From the NCBI GenBank assembly GCA_964496595.1, contig CAZCAI010000043.1, positions 1 through 29,347 on the forward strand: DNA of 29,347 nucleotides, given 5' to 3'. Source of the DNA: JAAAOZ01 sp964496595 (GTDB taxonomy: Bacteria; Chloroflexota; Anaerolineae; B4-G1; SLSP01). The notes under the pieces are model-generated. The model did no database searches. It had not been told where the DNA came from and saw nothing but the letters and a program-made list of their open reading frames with translations. Below, one piece after another: positions 15,276 through 24,627 of the stretch. Each line of letters starts with the position of its first letter. Positions within the stretch are counted from its first letter, which is position 1. The translations under genes and the position numbers were made by a program.

Positions 15276-18200
15276 TGCGATCTCCCATCTCCAAATCGGC
15301 GCGGGATTTCGGCTCGCGGCGCGGCGTGACCAGCACCCAGAGCGCCGTGCCCGGCTGTTGGTACTGCTCCTTGACGTAGGCCTGCCCCACCAAGGTGCCC
15401 TCGGTATCTAACGCGCAACTGGTCACGTGGCCGATCACCTTGCCCCGCTCATCTACCACGGGATCCATCGGCTGCGGCATCGGCACACCCCTCTCCGAGA
15501 CGCCAAAGCGCACCACCTCGGCCTTTCGTTTGGCCTCGCGCTCGATGAAGGCCTCGCGGCCCACGAAGAACGGCTTGTAGATCTTGACGTAGCCTCCAAA
15601 GCCCGCGTCGGCCATCGTCAAATTGAGCGGGCCGGCCATCTCGTGGCCGTAGAGCGGCAGCCCGGCTTCCAGACGGAGGCTATCCCGCGCGGCCAGACCG
15701 CAAGGCTTCACCCCCATCGGCTCGCCGACGCGCAACAGCACATTCCAGAACTCGACTAAGCGGTCAGGGTGGACAAACAGCTCGTAGGCGATGCGCTCGC
15801 CGGTGTAGCCGGTGCGGCTCACGATGATGTCGAATCCGCCCAAGGTCACTTGCGTGATGCCCGACCAGGGCAGCGCCTTGACCTTCTCCAGATCCTCGAC
15901 CTCGCCGCCCAACGCCAGCAAGATCTCCTTGGATTTGGCGCCTTGAAGCGCCAGCTCGTGACGCATCGCCTCGCCGGCCGCCGGATCGCGCAGATCGCGC
16001 AGCTCGACATCATCGCCCTGGAATTTGACCCACGGGCGCTCAGGATCGATCATCACCTCGCCGTTGAGGACGGCGTTGGCCCAGGCCCAATCCTTGTCGT
16101 TGTTCGCGGCGTTGACGACCAGCAGATAGTACTCCTCGCCCAATTTGTAGGCCAGCAGGTCATCCAAGGGGATGCCATCCACATCGAAGAACGCCGTGTA
16201 CTGCGATTCCCCCACATCCAAGGTCGTGATGCTGTTGACCAGGATCATATTCAGGAACGACGCCGCCTCCGCGCCCCGAATGTCCCAGCAGCCCATGTGG
16301 CTCACATCGAAGAGACCGGCCGCCTGGCGCACGGCCCGGTGCTCCTCCAGATTCGAGGTGTACCAGACCGGCATATCCCAGCCGCCGAAGGGCACCATCT
16401 TGGCGCCCAGATCGCGGTGGGCAGCGTTGAGGCGCGTCTTCCGCAGCGGCGCATCCTCCGGCGGCGACCAGGTGAACTTCGGCAGCGGATCGCCCGCCGG
16501 CTCCTTGTGCGACCACGCCCCGATGAAGTAGGGCTTTTCGAACGGCCCGGTCTCTGTCTTGACTTCGATCTCCGGTTCCGGCGATGCGCCCAGATCGCGC
16601 ACCGCGTCTAAGGACATCTCCCGCCCGTAGACATCGTCCGTGGCGACGAACCCATCGGCTAAGGCGCGCAGCCAGGTCATCACGCGCGCGGCGTCGTCGC
16701 GGGGAACGTCCAGGTAATAGCGGGTGTCATCCAAATGCGTCAACAGCGCGGCGGCCAGCACCTCACCGTTCGCCTCCAGCAGCGTGACGCTGCGCGCCTC
16801 ATCGGGCGCCATATCCGCCGTGTTGGAGGGCGTCAGCCATTCCACGAAAACCTTGGCCAGATCGCCGACCAATTCGAGGCGCTCGTAGGCCGCATCGCCT
16901 TTCAGCTCATCGTCGAGGTAGTAGAAGTGCGGATAGCCGGTCTTATCTTCAACTGGCTCAGGGACGCCGGCCTGCTCCGCCAGCTCCGCCATCTCCAGCT
17001 TGACTTCCTCCAGTACATCGAAATCGACGCGCGCGCGGTAGTCGTGGCCGCGCCGCTTGGGCAATTCGTAGGGCTGCATCGCGCGCATCAGGCGAGCGAT
17101 AGCGCCGGCCACCTGCGTCATCTCTGCTTCCTTGAGGCCACGCTGGGTGACCCACGGGGTGCCGAAGCGCACGCCGGAGGGGTAGGCGGCGGTCGTATCG
17201 CCGGGGATGGTGTTGCGATTCGCCACGATGCCGGCAATGTCCAAGAGATTCGCGGCGGGATCGCCCATCAGCGGCGTGCCGTCGGGGCCGGTGATGCCCT
17301 TGCAGTCCATCAAGACCATGTGGCTATCGGTGCCGCCGTAGGCCACGCGGATGCCCTCGTCTTCTAAGCCATGGGCCAGCGCGCGGGCGTTCGCCACCGT
17401 CTGCTGCTGGAGCTGCTTGAAATCCTCGGTCTGGGCCACCTTCATCGCCACCGCGATGCCCGCGATGGTGTTCATGTGCGGCCCGCCCTGCAAGCCGGGG
17501 AAGACGCCCCGGTCGAATTTGCGGCGCAATCCCATACCGTGCGTGATGATCACCGCGCCGCGCGGGCCATTCATCGATTTGTGCGTGGTGAAGGTCACCA
17601 CATCGGCGATGCCCACCGGGTTGTCGCAGACGCCAGCGGCGACCATCCCGGCGATGTGAGCGATATCGGCCAGCAGATAAGCGCCCACCTCATCGGCGAT
17701 CTCGCGGAATTTTTGCCAATCGATCTTGAGCGGATAAGAGGTGTAGCCGGCGATGATCAGCTTGGGCTTGACCTCCAACGCCTGCTCGCGAATCGCGTCG
17801 TAGTCGAGCTTCTCGGTCTGGGGATCGACGCCGTAATGGGCGACGTCGTAGGTCTTGCCGGAGTAGGCCACCTTGCTGCCGTGGCTCAGGTGCCCGCCGA
17901 CGTAGAGCGAGAGGCTCATCATCGTGTCGCCGGGATCCATCAGCGCGTACTGGACGGCGGTGTTGGCCGGCGCGCCGGAGAGCGCCTGCACATTGACGTA
18001 AATCTCCTCGGGGGAGAGACCGTTGGCGAAGACCTGGGCCGTGCGGCGGCGGGCCAGCGCTTCCAGCACGTCGGCGTACTCCACGCCCTTGTAGTAGCGC
18101 GGGTCGCTGAAGCGCCGATAGTGGCCCAGCATCTCCTCGTAATCTAAAATCTCCGCCTCGGTCATCTGGCGCGTCCGCTCGCTGGGGTAACCCTCCGCGT

Positions 18201-18369
18201 AGATGTGGGCGAATGGCGAGCCGACCGCCTCGTGTACGGCCGGCGGCGAGATCGATTCCGAAGGCACCATCACCAGTTTGCGTTGCTGGCGCTCGGTCTC
18301 GTAGCCGATCAACTCAGCCAGTTCTGGATCTAATTCCTGCAAAGGTTCACGGAAGAGAAAATCCTTCAT
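15226..18369 (-). CDS. Serine hydroxymethyltransferase-aminomethyltransferase (GlyA-GcvT) fusion
   Basis: One 1047-residue ORF carries two one-carbon enzymes. Residues 1-435 are SHMT (serine + THF to glycine + methylene-THF): YAEGYPSERT, DIAHIAG with D235, and PLP lysine K264 in TTHKSMNGPRG. Residues about 641-1047 are GcvT, the glycine-cleavage T protein: KTRLNAAHRDLGAKMVPFGGWDMPVWY, LFDVSHMG, GLAARDSLRLEAGLPLYGHEM. Between them, about 475-600 looks like a degenerate copy of the GcvT N-terminal half. The ATG at 18369 is chosen because AAAAGGAG precedes it and SHMT homology begins there; the frame is open further up to 18522, but that part is leader. No gcvH or gcvP is in the window. The two domains could pass methylene-THF or glycine between sites; this is an inference. 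Confidence 0.93.
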   Translation of the reverse strand: MKDFLFREPLQELDPELAELIGYETERQQRKLVMVPSESISPPAVHEAVGSPFAHIYAEGYPSERTRQMTEAEILDYEEMLGHYRRFSDPRYYKGVEYADVLEALARRRTAQVFANGLSPEEIYVNVQALSGAPANTAVQYALMDPGDTMMSLSLYVGGHLSHGSKVAYSGKTYDVAHYGVDPQTEKLDYDAIREQALEVKPKLIIAGYTSYPLKIDWQKFREIADEVGAYLLADIAHIAGMVAAGVCDNPVGIADVVTFTTHKSMNGPRGAVIITHGMGLRRKFDRGVFPGLQGGPHMNTIAGIAVAMKVAQTEDFKQLQQQTVANARALAHGLEDEGIRVAYGGTDSHMVLMDCKGITGPDGTPLMGDPAANLLDIAGIVANRNTIPGDTTAAYPSGVRFGTPWVTQRGLKEAEMTQVAGAIARLMRAMQPYELPKRRGHDYRARVDFDVLEEVKLEMAELAEQAGVPEPVEDKTGYPHFYYLDDELKGDAAYERLELVGDLAKVFVEWLTPSNTADMAPDEARSVTLLEANGEVLAAALLTHLDDTRYYLDVPRDDAARVMTWLRALADGFVATDDVYGREMSLDAVRDLGASPEPEIEVKTETGPFEKPYFIGAWSHKEPAGDPLPKFTWSPPEDAPLRKTRLNAAHRDLGAKMVPFGGWDMPVWYTSNLEEHRAVRQAAGLFDVSHMGCWDIRGAEAASFLNMILVNSITTLDVGESQYTAFFDVDGIPLDDLLAYKLGEEYYLLVVNAANNDKDWAWANAVLNGEVMIDPERPWVKFQGDDVELRDLRDPAAGEAMRHELALQGAKSKEILLALGGEVEDLEKVKALPWSGITQVTLGGFDIIVSRTGYTGERIAYELFVHPDRLVEFWNVLLRVGEPMGVKPCGLAARDSLRLEAGLPLYGHEMAGPLNLTMADAGFGGYVKIYKPFFVGREAFIEREAKRKAEVVRFGVSERGVPMPQPMDPVVDERGKVIGHVTSCALDTEGTLVGQAYVKEQYQQPGTALWVLVTPRREPKSRADLEMGDRTQLPVQVEVLRRFPRL

Positions 18370-18422
18370 TGCACACTCCTTTTTGGCACTTATTTTCAAC
18401 GTGAAGTAAAAGCGGGGAAAAG

Positions 18423-18445
18423 TTGCGCCAACTTGCTCGGCGCAA
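18423..18445 (-). promoter_or_regulatory. Hairpin in the leader of the SHMT-GcvT gene
   Basis: A 7-bp stem TTGCGCC/GGCGCAA with a 9-nt loop lies in the predicted leader, about 55 nt before the ATG. It has no T tract and does not resemble the glycine riboswitch core. Confidence 0.45.
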
Positions 18446-18465
18446 TTGATACCAACGTTAATCAA

Positions 18466-18494
18466 ATTGTACTCTTCTGGGGATGAAAGAGCAA
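18466..18494 (-). promoter_or_regulatory. Sigma-70-like promoter of the SHMT-GcvT gene
   Basis: On the minus strand TTGCTC (18494-18489), a 17-nt spacer and TACAAT (18471-18466) match the consensus at 4 and 5 of 6 positions. The predicted leader is about 90 nt. Confidence 0.6.
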
Positions 18495-18578
18495 GCGTGA
18501 TTTGTAATCCTCGCGACGGCATTCCTCACATCGGCGGGGGGCCGACAACCGCCAATGTCCAACTTCCAACTTCTATCT

Positions 18579-18606
18579 TTGACCTACGCACAACTTGACC
18601 TATACT
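18579..18606 (+). promoter_or_regulatory. Sigma-70-like promoter of the 93-residue protein gene
   Basis: TTGACC (18579-18584), a 16-nt spacer and TATACT (18601-18606) match the consensus at 5 of 6 positions each. The start codon is 66 bp downstream. This promoter and the one at 18466-18494 point away from each other. Confidence 0.6.
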
Positions 18607-18671
18607 ATTTGACAAATTGGCCGTCTGATTTTTAGAAACTCAGCTCAATCAAGTTCAATAAGGAGAGAACC

Positions 18672-18953
18672 ATGGCACAGATTAACGTCAAAATCCTATC
18701 TGGAGGGCCGGAGTACACCTTTGAGGTGACCGTCAAAGAGGGACGCAGTAGCACGCAACATCAGGTCACGCTCAAAGAGGACGATTACGAGCGCCTGGTC
18801 GAGCCCCACGTCCCGCCCAACAAGTTAGTGGAAGAGTCCTTCCGCTTTCTGCTGGAGCGCGAGCCGAAGGAATCTATCCTGCGATCCTTCGATCTCACCG
18901 TGATCAGCCGCTACTTCCCCGAATACGAGCGCGTTATCGCCGACCGCTTCTAG
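18672..18953 (+). CDS. Small conserved-looking protein of unknown function
   Basis: I cannot name the family of this 93-residue protein. The first half is strand-rich (INVKILSG, YTFEVTVKEG, HQVTLKEDDYERL). The second half is helical with a distinctive block, LVEESFRFLLEREPKESIL, then FDLTVISRYFPEYE. It has no signal peptide, membrane helix or cysteine. The regular composition, the strong ribosome site (AAGGAGAGAACC before ATG) and the upstream promoter all support a real gene. It is not clearly part of the glycerol cluster, because glpK has its own promoter 50 bp after this stop codon. Confidence 0.82.
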   Translation: MAQINVKILSGGPEYTFEVTVKEGRSSTQHQVTLKEDDYERLVEPHVPPNKLVEESFRFLLEREPKESILRSFDLTVISRYFPEYERVIADRF

Positions 18954-19002
18954 CGATTCTGCTATCCGACCTGCTTTTTTGAAATCTCACTCCCATCCGA
19001 AA

Positions 19003-19030
19003 TAGACAAAACAGTTCACACGAGTATAAT
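19003..19030 (+). promoter_or_regulatory. Sigma-70-like promoter of glpK
   Basis: TAGACA (19003-19008), a 16-nt spacer and a perfect TATAAT (19025-19030) lie 47 bp before the glpK ATG. This is the best promoter match in the window and probably drives the whole glycerol cluster. Confidence 0.7.
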
Positions 19031-19076
19031 TCAAGAGCATAAATTAATTCCCCCTAGCACATCTTTGGAGGTTCTG

Positions 19077-20597
<1,521 letters not shown>

Positions 20598-20633
20598 GCA
20601 AGAATCACGTGAAGGTAGGAGGAGGTAAGAGAG

Positions 20634-20858
20634 ATGGAAGATACCAAGATTGCCAACATCACAGAGAATCTGAAAAACCTACCACCGGACAAGCTTCAAT
20701 CCGTCTATGATTTCGTGAATTATCTCGTGGAGCGTGACCGGCGCCGGATCATTCGCGAATCCAACCCCGAAGTCTACGAGACGATGTTAGCGTCTGAGGA
20801 CGTTCTTCGCCGTGACTGGGATAAACCGGAAGAGGATGAAGCATGGGCCGATTTATGA
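20634..20858 (+). CDS. DUF2281-like / antitoxin-like small protein
   Basis: This 74-residue protein starts with LKNLPPDKLQSVYDFVNYLVERD at about residues 13-35, which resembles DUF2281 and related antitoxins that precede MazF- or PIN-type toxins. The C-terminal half is acidic and helical (SEDVLRRDWDKPEEDEAWADL), as expected for a toxin-binding tail. AGGAGG precedes the ATG. The stop codon overlaps an ATG that starts MGRFMRF, which looks like the beginning of a toxin, but that frame stops after 19 residues. So this is probably an orphan antitoxin. It lies 36 bp after glpK and is likely cotranscribed with it. Confidence 0.72.
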   Translation: MEDTKIANITENLKNLPPDKLQSVYDFVNYLVERDRRRIIRESNPEVYETMLASEDVLRRDWDKPEEDEAWADL

Positions 20859-20902
20859 GGTTTCTCCGTCCTACCTTTGCCTATCTCCTATCTTCGCCTT
20901 GA
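20843..20902 (+). pseudogene. Possible truncated toxin stub after the 74-residue antitoxin
   Basis: An ATG overlapping the antitoxin stop opens a 19-codon frame beginning MGRFMRF and ending at 20902. Many MazF-like toxin genes begin in this way and in this position, but nothing after the first few residues resembles a toxin. It could be the remnant of a lost toxin, or chance. Confidence 0.3.
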
Positions 20903-20948
20903 TGCTGATACGTAAGATTACCATCTTGTTGTCTCCCAAGGAGTCACT

Positions 20949-21008
20949 ATGAGCCTTCGGCTCATCAACAATAACGAAAATCTCATCGCAGAGGTGCGGA
21001 TTGTGTAG
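20949..21008 (+). CDS. Possible 19-residue small ORF
   Basis: AAGGAG sits 5 nt before an ATG that opens MSLRLINNNENLIAEVRIV and then stops. The start region is also a small hairpin (ATGAGCC-TTC-GGCTCAT), which would hide the start codon. It may be a leader peptide or the leftover start of a deleted gene; coding is not proven. Confidence 0.3.
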   Translation: MSLRLINNNENLIAEVRIV

Positions 21009-21076
21009 ACATTTTGAGATTTCCCTATTTGTTGATTTGTAATTTGCGGATTTGTTTATTTTCAGAGGAGTTCAAA

Positions 21077-21307
21077 ATGACCATTCCCAACGTATCTTAC
21101 GAGGATGTATTAACCTTGAGCCAGCAACTTCAGGTCGGCGAGCAGTTGCGCTTGCTTGAGGCGCTGGCCCAAGCCTTGCGCGAGCGCCTCAATGCCCAAC
21201 CTCAACACAGCATTATGGAACTAAAGGGCCTGGGGAAAGAAATCTGGCAAGATATAGATGTTGATGCCTACGTCGATGCGGAGCGGGCGTCATGGGATGG
21301 TCGATGA
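21077..21307 (+). CDS. VapB-like antitoxin (tentative)
   Basis: This 76-residue protein has a helical start (VSYEDVLTLSQQLQVGEQLRLLEALAQALRERL) and the C-terminal block HSIMELKGLGKEIWQDIDVDAYVDAERASWDG. That tail (ELxGLGKExWxxIDVDxYVxxERxSWD) is typical of antitoxins that pair with PIN-domain toxins. AGAGGAG precedes the ATG at 21077; the in-frame ATG at 21014 lies upstream in AT-rich leader and lacks a ribosome site. No full toxin follows. Instead, a 25-codon frame overlaps its 3' end. Confidence 0.75.
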   Translation: MTIPNVSYEDVLTLSQQLQVGEQLRLLEALAQALRERLNAQPQHSIMELKGLGKEIWQDIDVDAYVDAERASWDGR

Positions 21308-21374
21308 ACTTTATTCGATAACATCGTTCATTTTCGATGTTCATGATACTCAGCGAAACGAGGTGATGATATGA
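21297..21374 (+). CDS. 25-residue overlapping small ORF
   Basis: This frame begins MVDELYSITSFIFDV, overlaps the antitoxin stop by 11 nt and ends in an ATGA overlap with the next gene (ATG at 21371). The double overlap suggests translational coupling. It could be the N-terminal stub of a lost PIN toxin, which often starts exactly at this place, or chance. Confidence 0.35.
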   Translation: MVDELYSITSFIFDVHDTQRNEVMI

Positions 21375-21628
21375 AATGGGAAGAGATTCGCGCGCACTAT
21401 CCGATGCAATGGCTCTTAGTCGAGGCGTTGGAAGCGCATACCGAAGCTGCGGAACGTATCATTGAGGATATGGCCGTCATCGAGTCCTTTGAGGATTCAC
21501 AACAAGCGTTACAAGGCTACGCTAACTTACATCGTACTCATCCCCAACGCGAACTCTACGTCCTGCACACGACCCGTGAAGCGCTGAATATCACCGAACA
21601 TTATCGTTTAGTTCCAAGAACAAGATAG
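21371..21628 (+). CDS. Small conserved-looking protein of unknown function
   Basis: This is an 85-residue protein. MKWEEIRAHYPMQWLLVEALEAHTE at the N-terminus and QRELYVLHTTREALNI near the end are the most distinctive parts. The pattern (a WxxIxxxYPxQWLLVEALEA start) is one I associate with small accessory genes next to toxin-antitoxin or retropepsin-like genes, but I cannot give a function. AGGTG precedes the ATG, which overlaps the stop of the preceding small frame. It is on the same strand as glpK and the GlpA-like gene. Confidence 0.75.
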   Translation: MKWEEIRAHYPMQWLLVEALEAHTEAAERIIEDMAVIESFEDSQQALQGYANLHRTHPQRELYVLHTTREALNITEHYRLVPRTR

Positions 21629-21700
21629 ATTTGTCGTTTTGTTGTTTTGCCGCTTTGCTGCTTTGTTATTTCACACCCCATCATTTTTCAGGAGGACTAT

Positions 21701-23248
21701 ATGCCTAAAAACTACGATATTATCATCATCGGCGCGGGCATCGTCGGCGCGATGACGGCGCGCTTCCTGGCGCGCTACGATCTCGATATTCTGTGGATCG
21801 AGAAGGACGCCGATGTCTGCACCGGCGCCACGGCCGCGAACTCCGCTCTCATCCACGGCGGCTACGATGCCGTGCCCGGCTCGCTCAAGGCGGAGATGAA
21901 CGTCAAGGCGAACCCGATGTGGACGCAACTCTCCGAGGAGCTGGACTTCGACTTCGCGCGCATCGGCGCCTACGTCGTCGCTATCGGTGAGGAGGAACTG
22001 CCCGCGTTGGAGGAACTCAAGGTGCGCGGCGATGCCAGTGGCGTCCCCGTGGAGATTATCTCCGCCGAGGAGATGAAGCGCCGCGAGCCGCAGATCAACC
22101 CCGACGTGAGCGGCGCGCTCGTCTGCCCCAGCGGCGGGATCTGCGACCCATGGGGCGCGACCATCGCCGCCGCCGAGAACGCCGTGACGAACGGCGTCGA
22201 GCTGAAGCTGAACACCAGGTTCGAGGATTTTCTTTGGGAAAGCGAATCAGAGGATCAGCGAATGGGCGATTCAGCGGAGAGCGTGAAGCCGAAAATCGTG
22301 GGGATTCAAACGAACCAGGGGAAATTTTACGGACGCTGGGTCGTCAACGCCGCTGGCCTCTACGCTGATATGGTGATGCACCAGGCTGGCATCCGCCCGG
22401 AGTTTGAGATCACCCCGCGCCGAGGCGAATATTATGTGATGGATCGCAATCAAGTCCAGATCAACAACGTGCTCTTCCCCGTGCCGAGCAAGGTCAGCAA
22501 GGGCATTCTGGTCACCAACACGCTGCACGGCAACGTGCTTATCGGCCCCAACGCCGAGGAGATCGAGGACAAGACCAACGTCGATGTCACGCCGGACGGC
22601 ATGGCGGAGATCTGGTCGGGCGCGCAGAAGCTCGTGCCGAGCCTCAGCCAGCGCGATGTGATCGCCGTCTTCGCCGGGCTGCGCCCCGGCGGGAACGCCC
22701 CATGCCAGGGCTGCGAGGTCGAATACAACAAGGACTTCATCATCGAGATCCCCGACGAAGTCGAGGGGTTGATCAACTTAGGCGGCATCGAATCGCCGGG
22801 GCTGACGGCGGCGCCCGCCATCGCCGTGCGCGTGACCGAGTTGTTGCGCGCGGCCGGCGAGGAGCTGCACGAGCAACCCGATTGGCATCCAATCCGCAAG
22901 GGCCGACCCGTCTTCCGCCACATGACGCACGAGGAGCAGGCGGCGCTGGTGGAGGAGGACCCCCGCTACGCACGCATCATCTGCCGCTGCGAGTACGTCA
23001 CCGAGGGCGAGATCGTGGCCGAAATCCACGCGCCCATCCCCGCCGTCACCTACGACGCCATCAAGCGCCGCACGTGGCTGGGCACCGGGCGCTGCCTGGG
23101 CGGCTTCGATATGCCGCGTGTGGTCGATATCCTGGCCCGCGAGCTGGGCAAATCGCCCGAGGAGATCTCGAAGAAAGGGGCCGGATCGGAATTCTTGCGA
23201 CGACCGACGAAAGATGTTACCGACACCGCCGCAGGCAGCGAAGGTTAG
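21701..23248 (+). CDS. GlpA-like FAD-dependent glycerol-3-phosphate dehydrogenase with BFD-type [2Fe-2S] tail
   Basis: Predicted to oxidise glycerol-3-phosphate to dihydroxyacetone phosphate. The 515-residue protein begins with an FAD Rossmann motif (IIIIGAGIVGAMTARFLARYDLDILWIEK) and the DAO-family block TGATAANSALIHGGYD. Mid-protein are VVNAAGLYADMV, TPRRGEYYVMDR and FAGLRPGG. The C-terminal BFD-like domain (about 425-480) has C428 and C430 (ICRCE) and C465 (GRCLGGF), but the fourth ligand position, Cys in related proteins (GGFC), is D470. The ATG at 21701 is chosen because AGGAGG precedes it and FAD binding starts there; an ATG at 21647 lies in AT-rich leader. It starts 15 bp before the next oxidoreductase and likely forms a complex with it. 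The gene symbol is left open because glpA and related dehydrogenases are hard to tell apart by eye. Confidence 0.9.
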   Translation: MPKNYDIIIIGAGIVGAMTARFLARYDLDILWIEKDADVCTGATAANSALIHGGYDAVPGSLKAEMNVKANPMWTQLSEELDFDFARIGAYVVAIGEEELPALEELKVRGDASGVPVEIISAEEMKRREPQINPDVSGALVCPSGGICDPWGATIAAAENAVTNGVELKLNTRFEDFLWESESEDQRMGDSAESVKPKIVGIQTNQGKFYGRWVVNAAGLYADMVMHQAGIRPEFEITPRRGEYYVMDRNQVQINNVLFPVPSKVSKGILVTNTLHGNVLIGPNAEEIEDKTNVDVTPDGMAEIWSGAQKLVPSLSQRDVIAVFAGLRPGGNAPCQGCEVEYNKDFIIEIPDEVEGLINLGGIESPGLTAAPAIAVRVTELLRAAGEELHEQPDWHPIRKGRPVFRHMTHEEQAALVEEDPRYARIICRCEYVTEGEIVAEIHAPIPAVTYDAIKRRTWLGTGRCLGGFDMPRVVDILARELGKSPEEISKKGAGSEFLRRPTKDVTDTAAGSEG

Positions 23249-23262
23249 AGGGAAGCGAGGGA

Positions 23263-24549
23263 ATGATGAGCAAACAACTAAAATCCAAGTATGATGTGAT
23301 CGTCATTGGAGCCGGGCCGGGCGGATTGGCAGCCGCCAGCGCCGCCAAGGAAAACGGCGCCGACGATGTGTTGATGATCGACCGCGACCTGGAGTTGGGC
23401 GGCATTCTGCTGCAATGCATCCACAACGGCTTCGGCGTCGAGATCTTCAAAGAGGATCTGCCGGGCCCGAGCTACGCGCAGCACTACATCAACAAGACCA
23501 AAGAGGTCGGCGTCGATTGGATGTTGGACACGATGGTGTTGGATGTGACGCGCGACCGCAAAATCTACGCCACCGGTACCGAGCAGGGCTTCGTGGAGCT
23601 GGAGGCTGCCGCCGTCGTGATGGCGATGGGCTGCCGCGAGCGCACCCGCGCCCAGATCAAGCTCCCCGGCCCGCGTCCCTCCGGCGTCTACACGGCGGGG
23701 ACGGCCCAGCGCTGGGTCAACGTGGAGGGCTACATCCCCGGCAAGAACTTCGTCATCCTCGGCTCCGGCGACATCGGGATGATTATGGCGCGCCGCGTCA
23801 CCTTCGAGGGCGCCCACGTCGCCCGCGTGTTGGAGGTGATGCCCTACCTCACCGGCCTGAGCCGCAACTACGTCCAATGCCTGTTGGATTTCGACATCCC
23901 GCTGCAACTGCGCCACACCGTCAAGCGCATCATCGGCAACGACCGCATCGAGGCCGTCGAGGCGGCGCAGGTGGACGAGAACTGGAACTACATCCCCGGC
24001 TCGGAAGAGATCATCCCCTGCGACACGCTGCTCCTCTCCGTGGGCCTCATCCCCGAAAACGAGCTGTCGCAGAAGGCCGGCGTCGCGCTTGATCCCATCA
24101 CCGGCGGGCCGTTCGTCGATGACGGCTTCCAGACCAATGTGCCGGGCATCTTCGCCGCGGGCAACGTCGTTCACGTCTACGATCTGGTGGACTGGGTGAC
24201 CACCGCCGGCTTGACGGCGGGCAAGCGCGCGGCCCAGTTCGCGCAGGGCTGCTGCAACGAAAATCCGCAGTACGTGCCCACCGCCGCCGGCGAAAACGTC
24301 CGCTACGTCGTGCCCCACCACATCGACCCGGAGACACTGACCGAGGAGCAGATCATGCTCCAGATGCGCGTCACCCAGCCGATGGAGCACGCCGTCAGCA
24401 TCGAACTCCATGACGGCAAAAATCTCCTCGCCAAGAAGCGCGCGCGCTACGCCCGCCCCGGCGAGATGGCCAGCATCACGCTCAAAGGCCGCGACTACGA
24501 CAACGTCCGCCAGGCCGAGAAGCTGGAGGTCCGCATCGTACCGAAGTAG
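23263..24549 (+). CDS. NAD(P)/FAD-dependent oxidoreductase, partner of the GlpA-like subunit
   Basis: This 429-residue pyridine-nucleotide-disulfide-type flavoprotein has an N-terminal FAD site VIVIGAGPGGLAAASAAKENG, a second dinucleotide site FVILGSGDIGMIMARRV at about residues 166-182, and the closing FAD motif GIFAAGNVVHVYDLVDWV. The LGGILLQCIHNGFG block (about residues 46-59) is typical of the flavoprotein that pairs with GlpA-like and DUF1667 proteins in anaerobes. It probably passes electrons between NAD(P)H and the GlpA-like subunit; direction and acceptor are not visible. Two adjacent ATGs (23263, 23266) exist, with GAGGG at 23248-23252 fitting the first. It is followed by a strong hairpin and by two small genes before the DUF1667 gene. 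Confidence 0.9.
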   Translation: MMSKQLKSKYDVIVIGAGPGGLAAASAAKENGADDVLMIDRDLELGGILLQCIHNGFGVEIFKEDLPGPSYAQHYINKTKEVGVDWMLDTMVLDVTRDRKIYATGTEQGFVELEAAAVVMAMGCRERTRAQIKLPGPRPSGVYTAGTAQRWVNVEGYIPGKNFVILGSGDIGMIMARRVTFEGAHVARVLEVMPYLTGLSRNYVQCLLDFDIPLQLRHTVKRIIGNDRIEAVEAAQVDENWNYIPGSEEIIPCDTLLLSVGLIPENELSQKAGVALDPITGGPFVDDGFQTNVPGIFAAGNVVHVYDLVDWVTTAGLTAGKRAAQFAQGCCNENPQYVPTAAGENVRYVVPHHIDPETLTEEQIMLQMRVTQPMEHAVSIELHDGKNLLAKKRARYARPGEMASITLKGRDYDNVRQAEKLEVRIVPK

Positions 24550-24559
24550 GAAGCACGAA

Positions 24560-24588
24560 ACCCGAAGGGTTGTCCAAACCCTTCGGGT
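24560..24588. promoter_or_regulatory. 12-bp perfect hairpin after the second oxidoreductase gene
   Basis: ACCCGAAGGGTT and AACCCTTCGGGT pair around a 5-nt loop. There is no T tract, so it is more likely an mRNA processing or stability element, or a Rho-independent signal of an unusual kind. It separates the metabolic genes from the inserted pair of small genes. Confidence 0.65.
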
Positions 24589-24627
24589 CGAATGCATCGC
24601 TTATGGCTATATCCCAAGGAGGATGTG

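Noticed and set aside
14740..15329. Two related short open frames from 14740 and 15099
   Set aside because: They share a sequence only because the underlying DNA is duplicated; both run over terminator-adjacent repeats, and the second enters the SHMT-GcvT gene in antisense.
15769..16611. 280-codon plus-strand frame inside the SHMT-GcvT gene
   Set aside because: It is antisense to clear GcvT coding sequence and has shadow composition.
18372..18465. Glycine riboswitch in the leader of the SHMT-GcvT gene
   Set aside because: The leader is only about 90 nt and shows one simple hairpin; the conserved glycine-aptamer core is not seen.
23278..24597. 439-codon minus-strand frame opposite the second oxidoreductase
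   Set aside because: It is a shadow of the flavoprotein gene, rich in His/Asp/Val repeats and without a ribosome site or domain.
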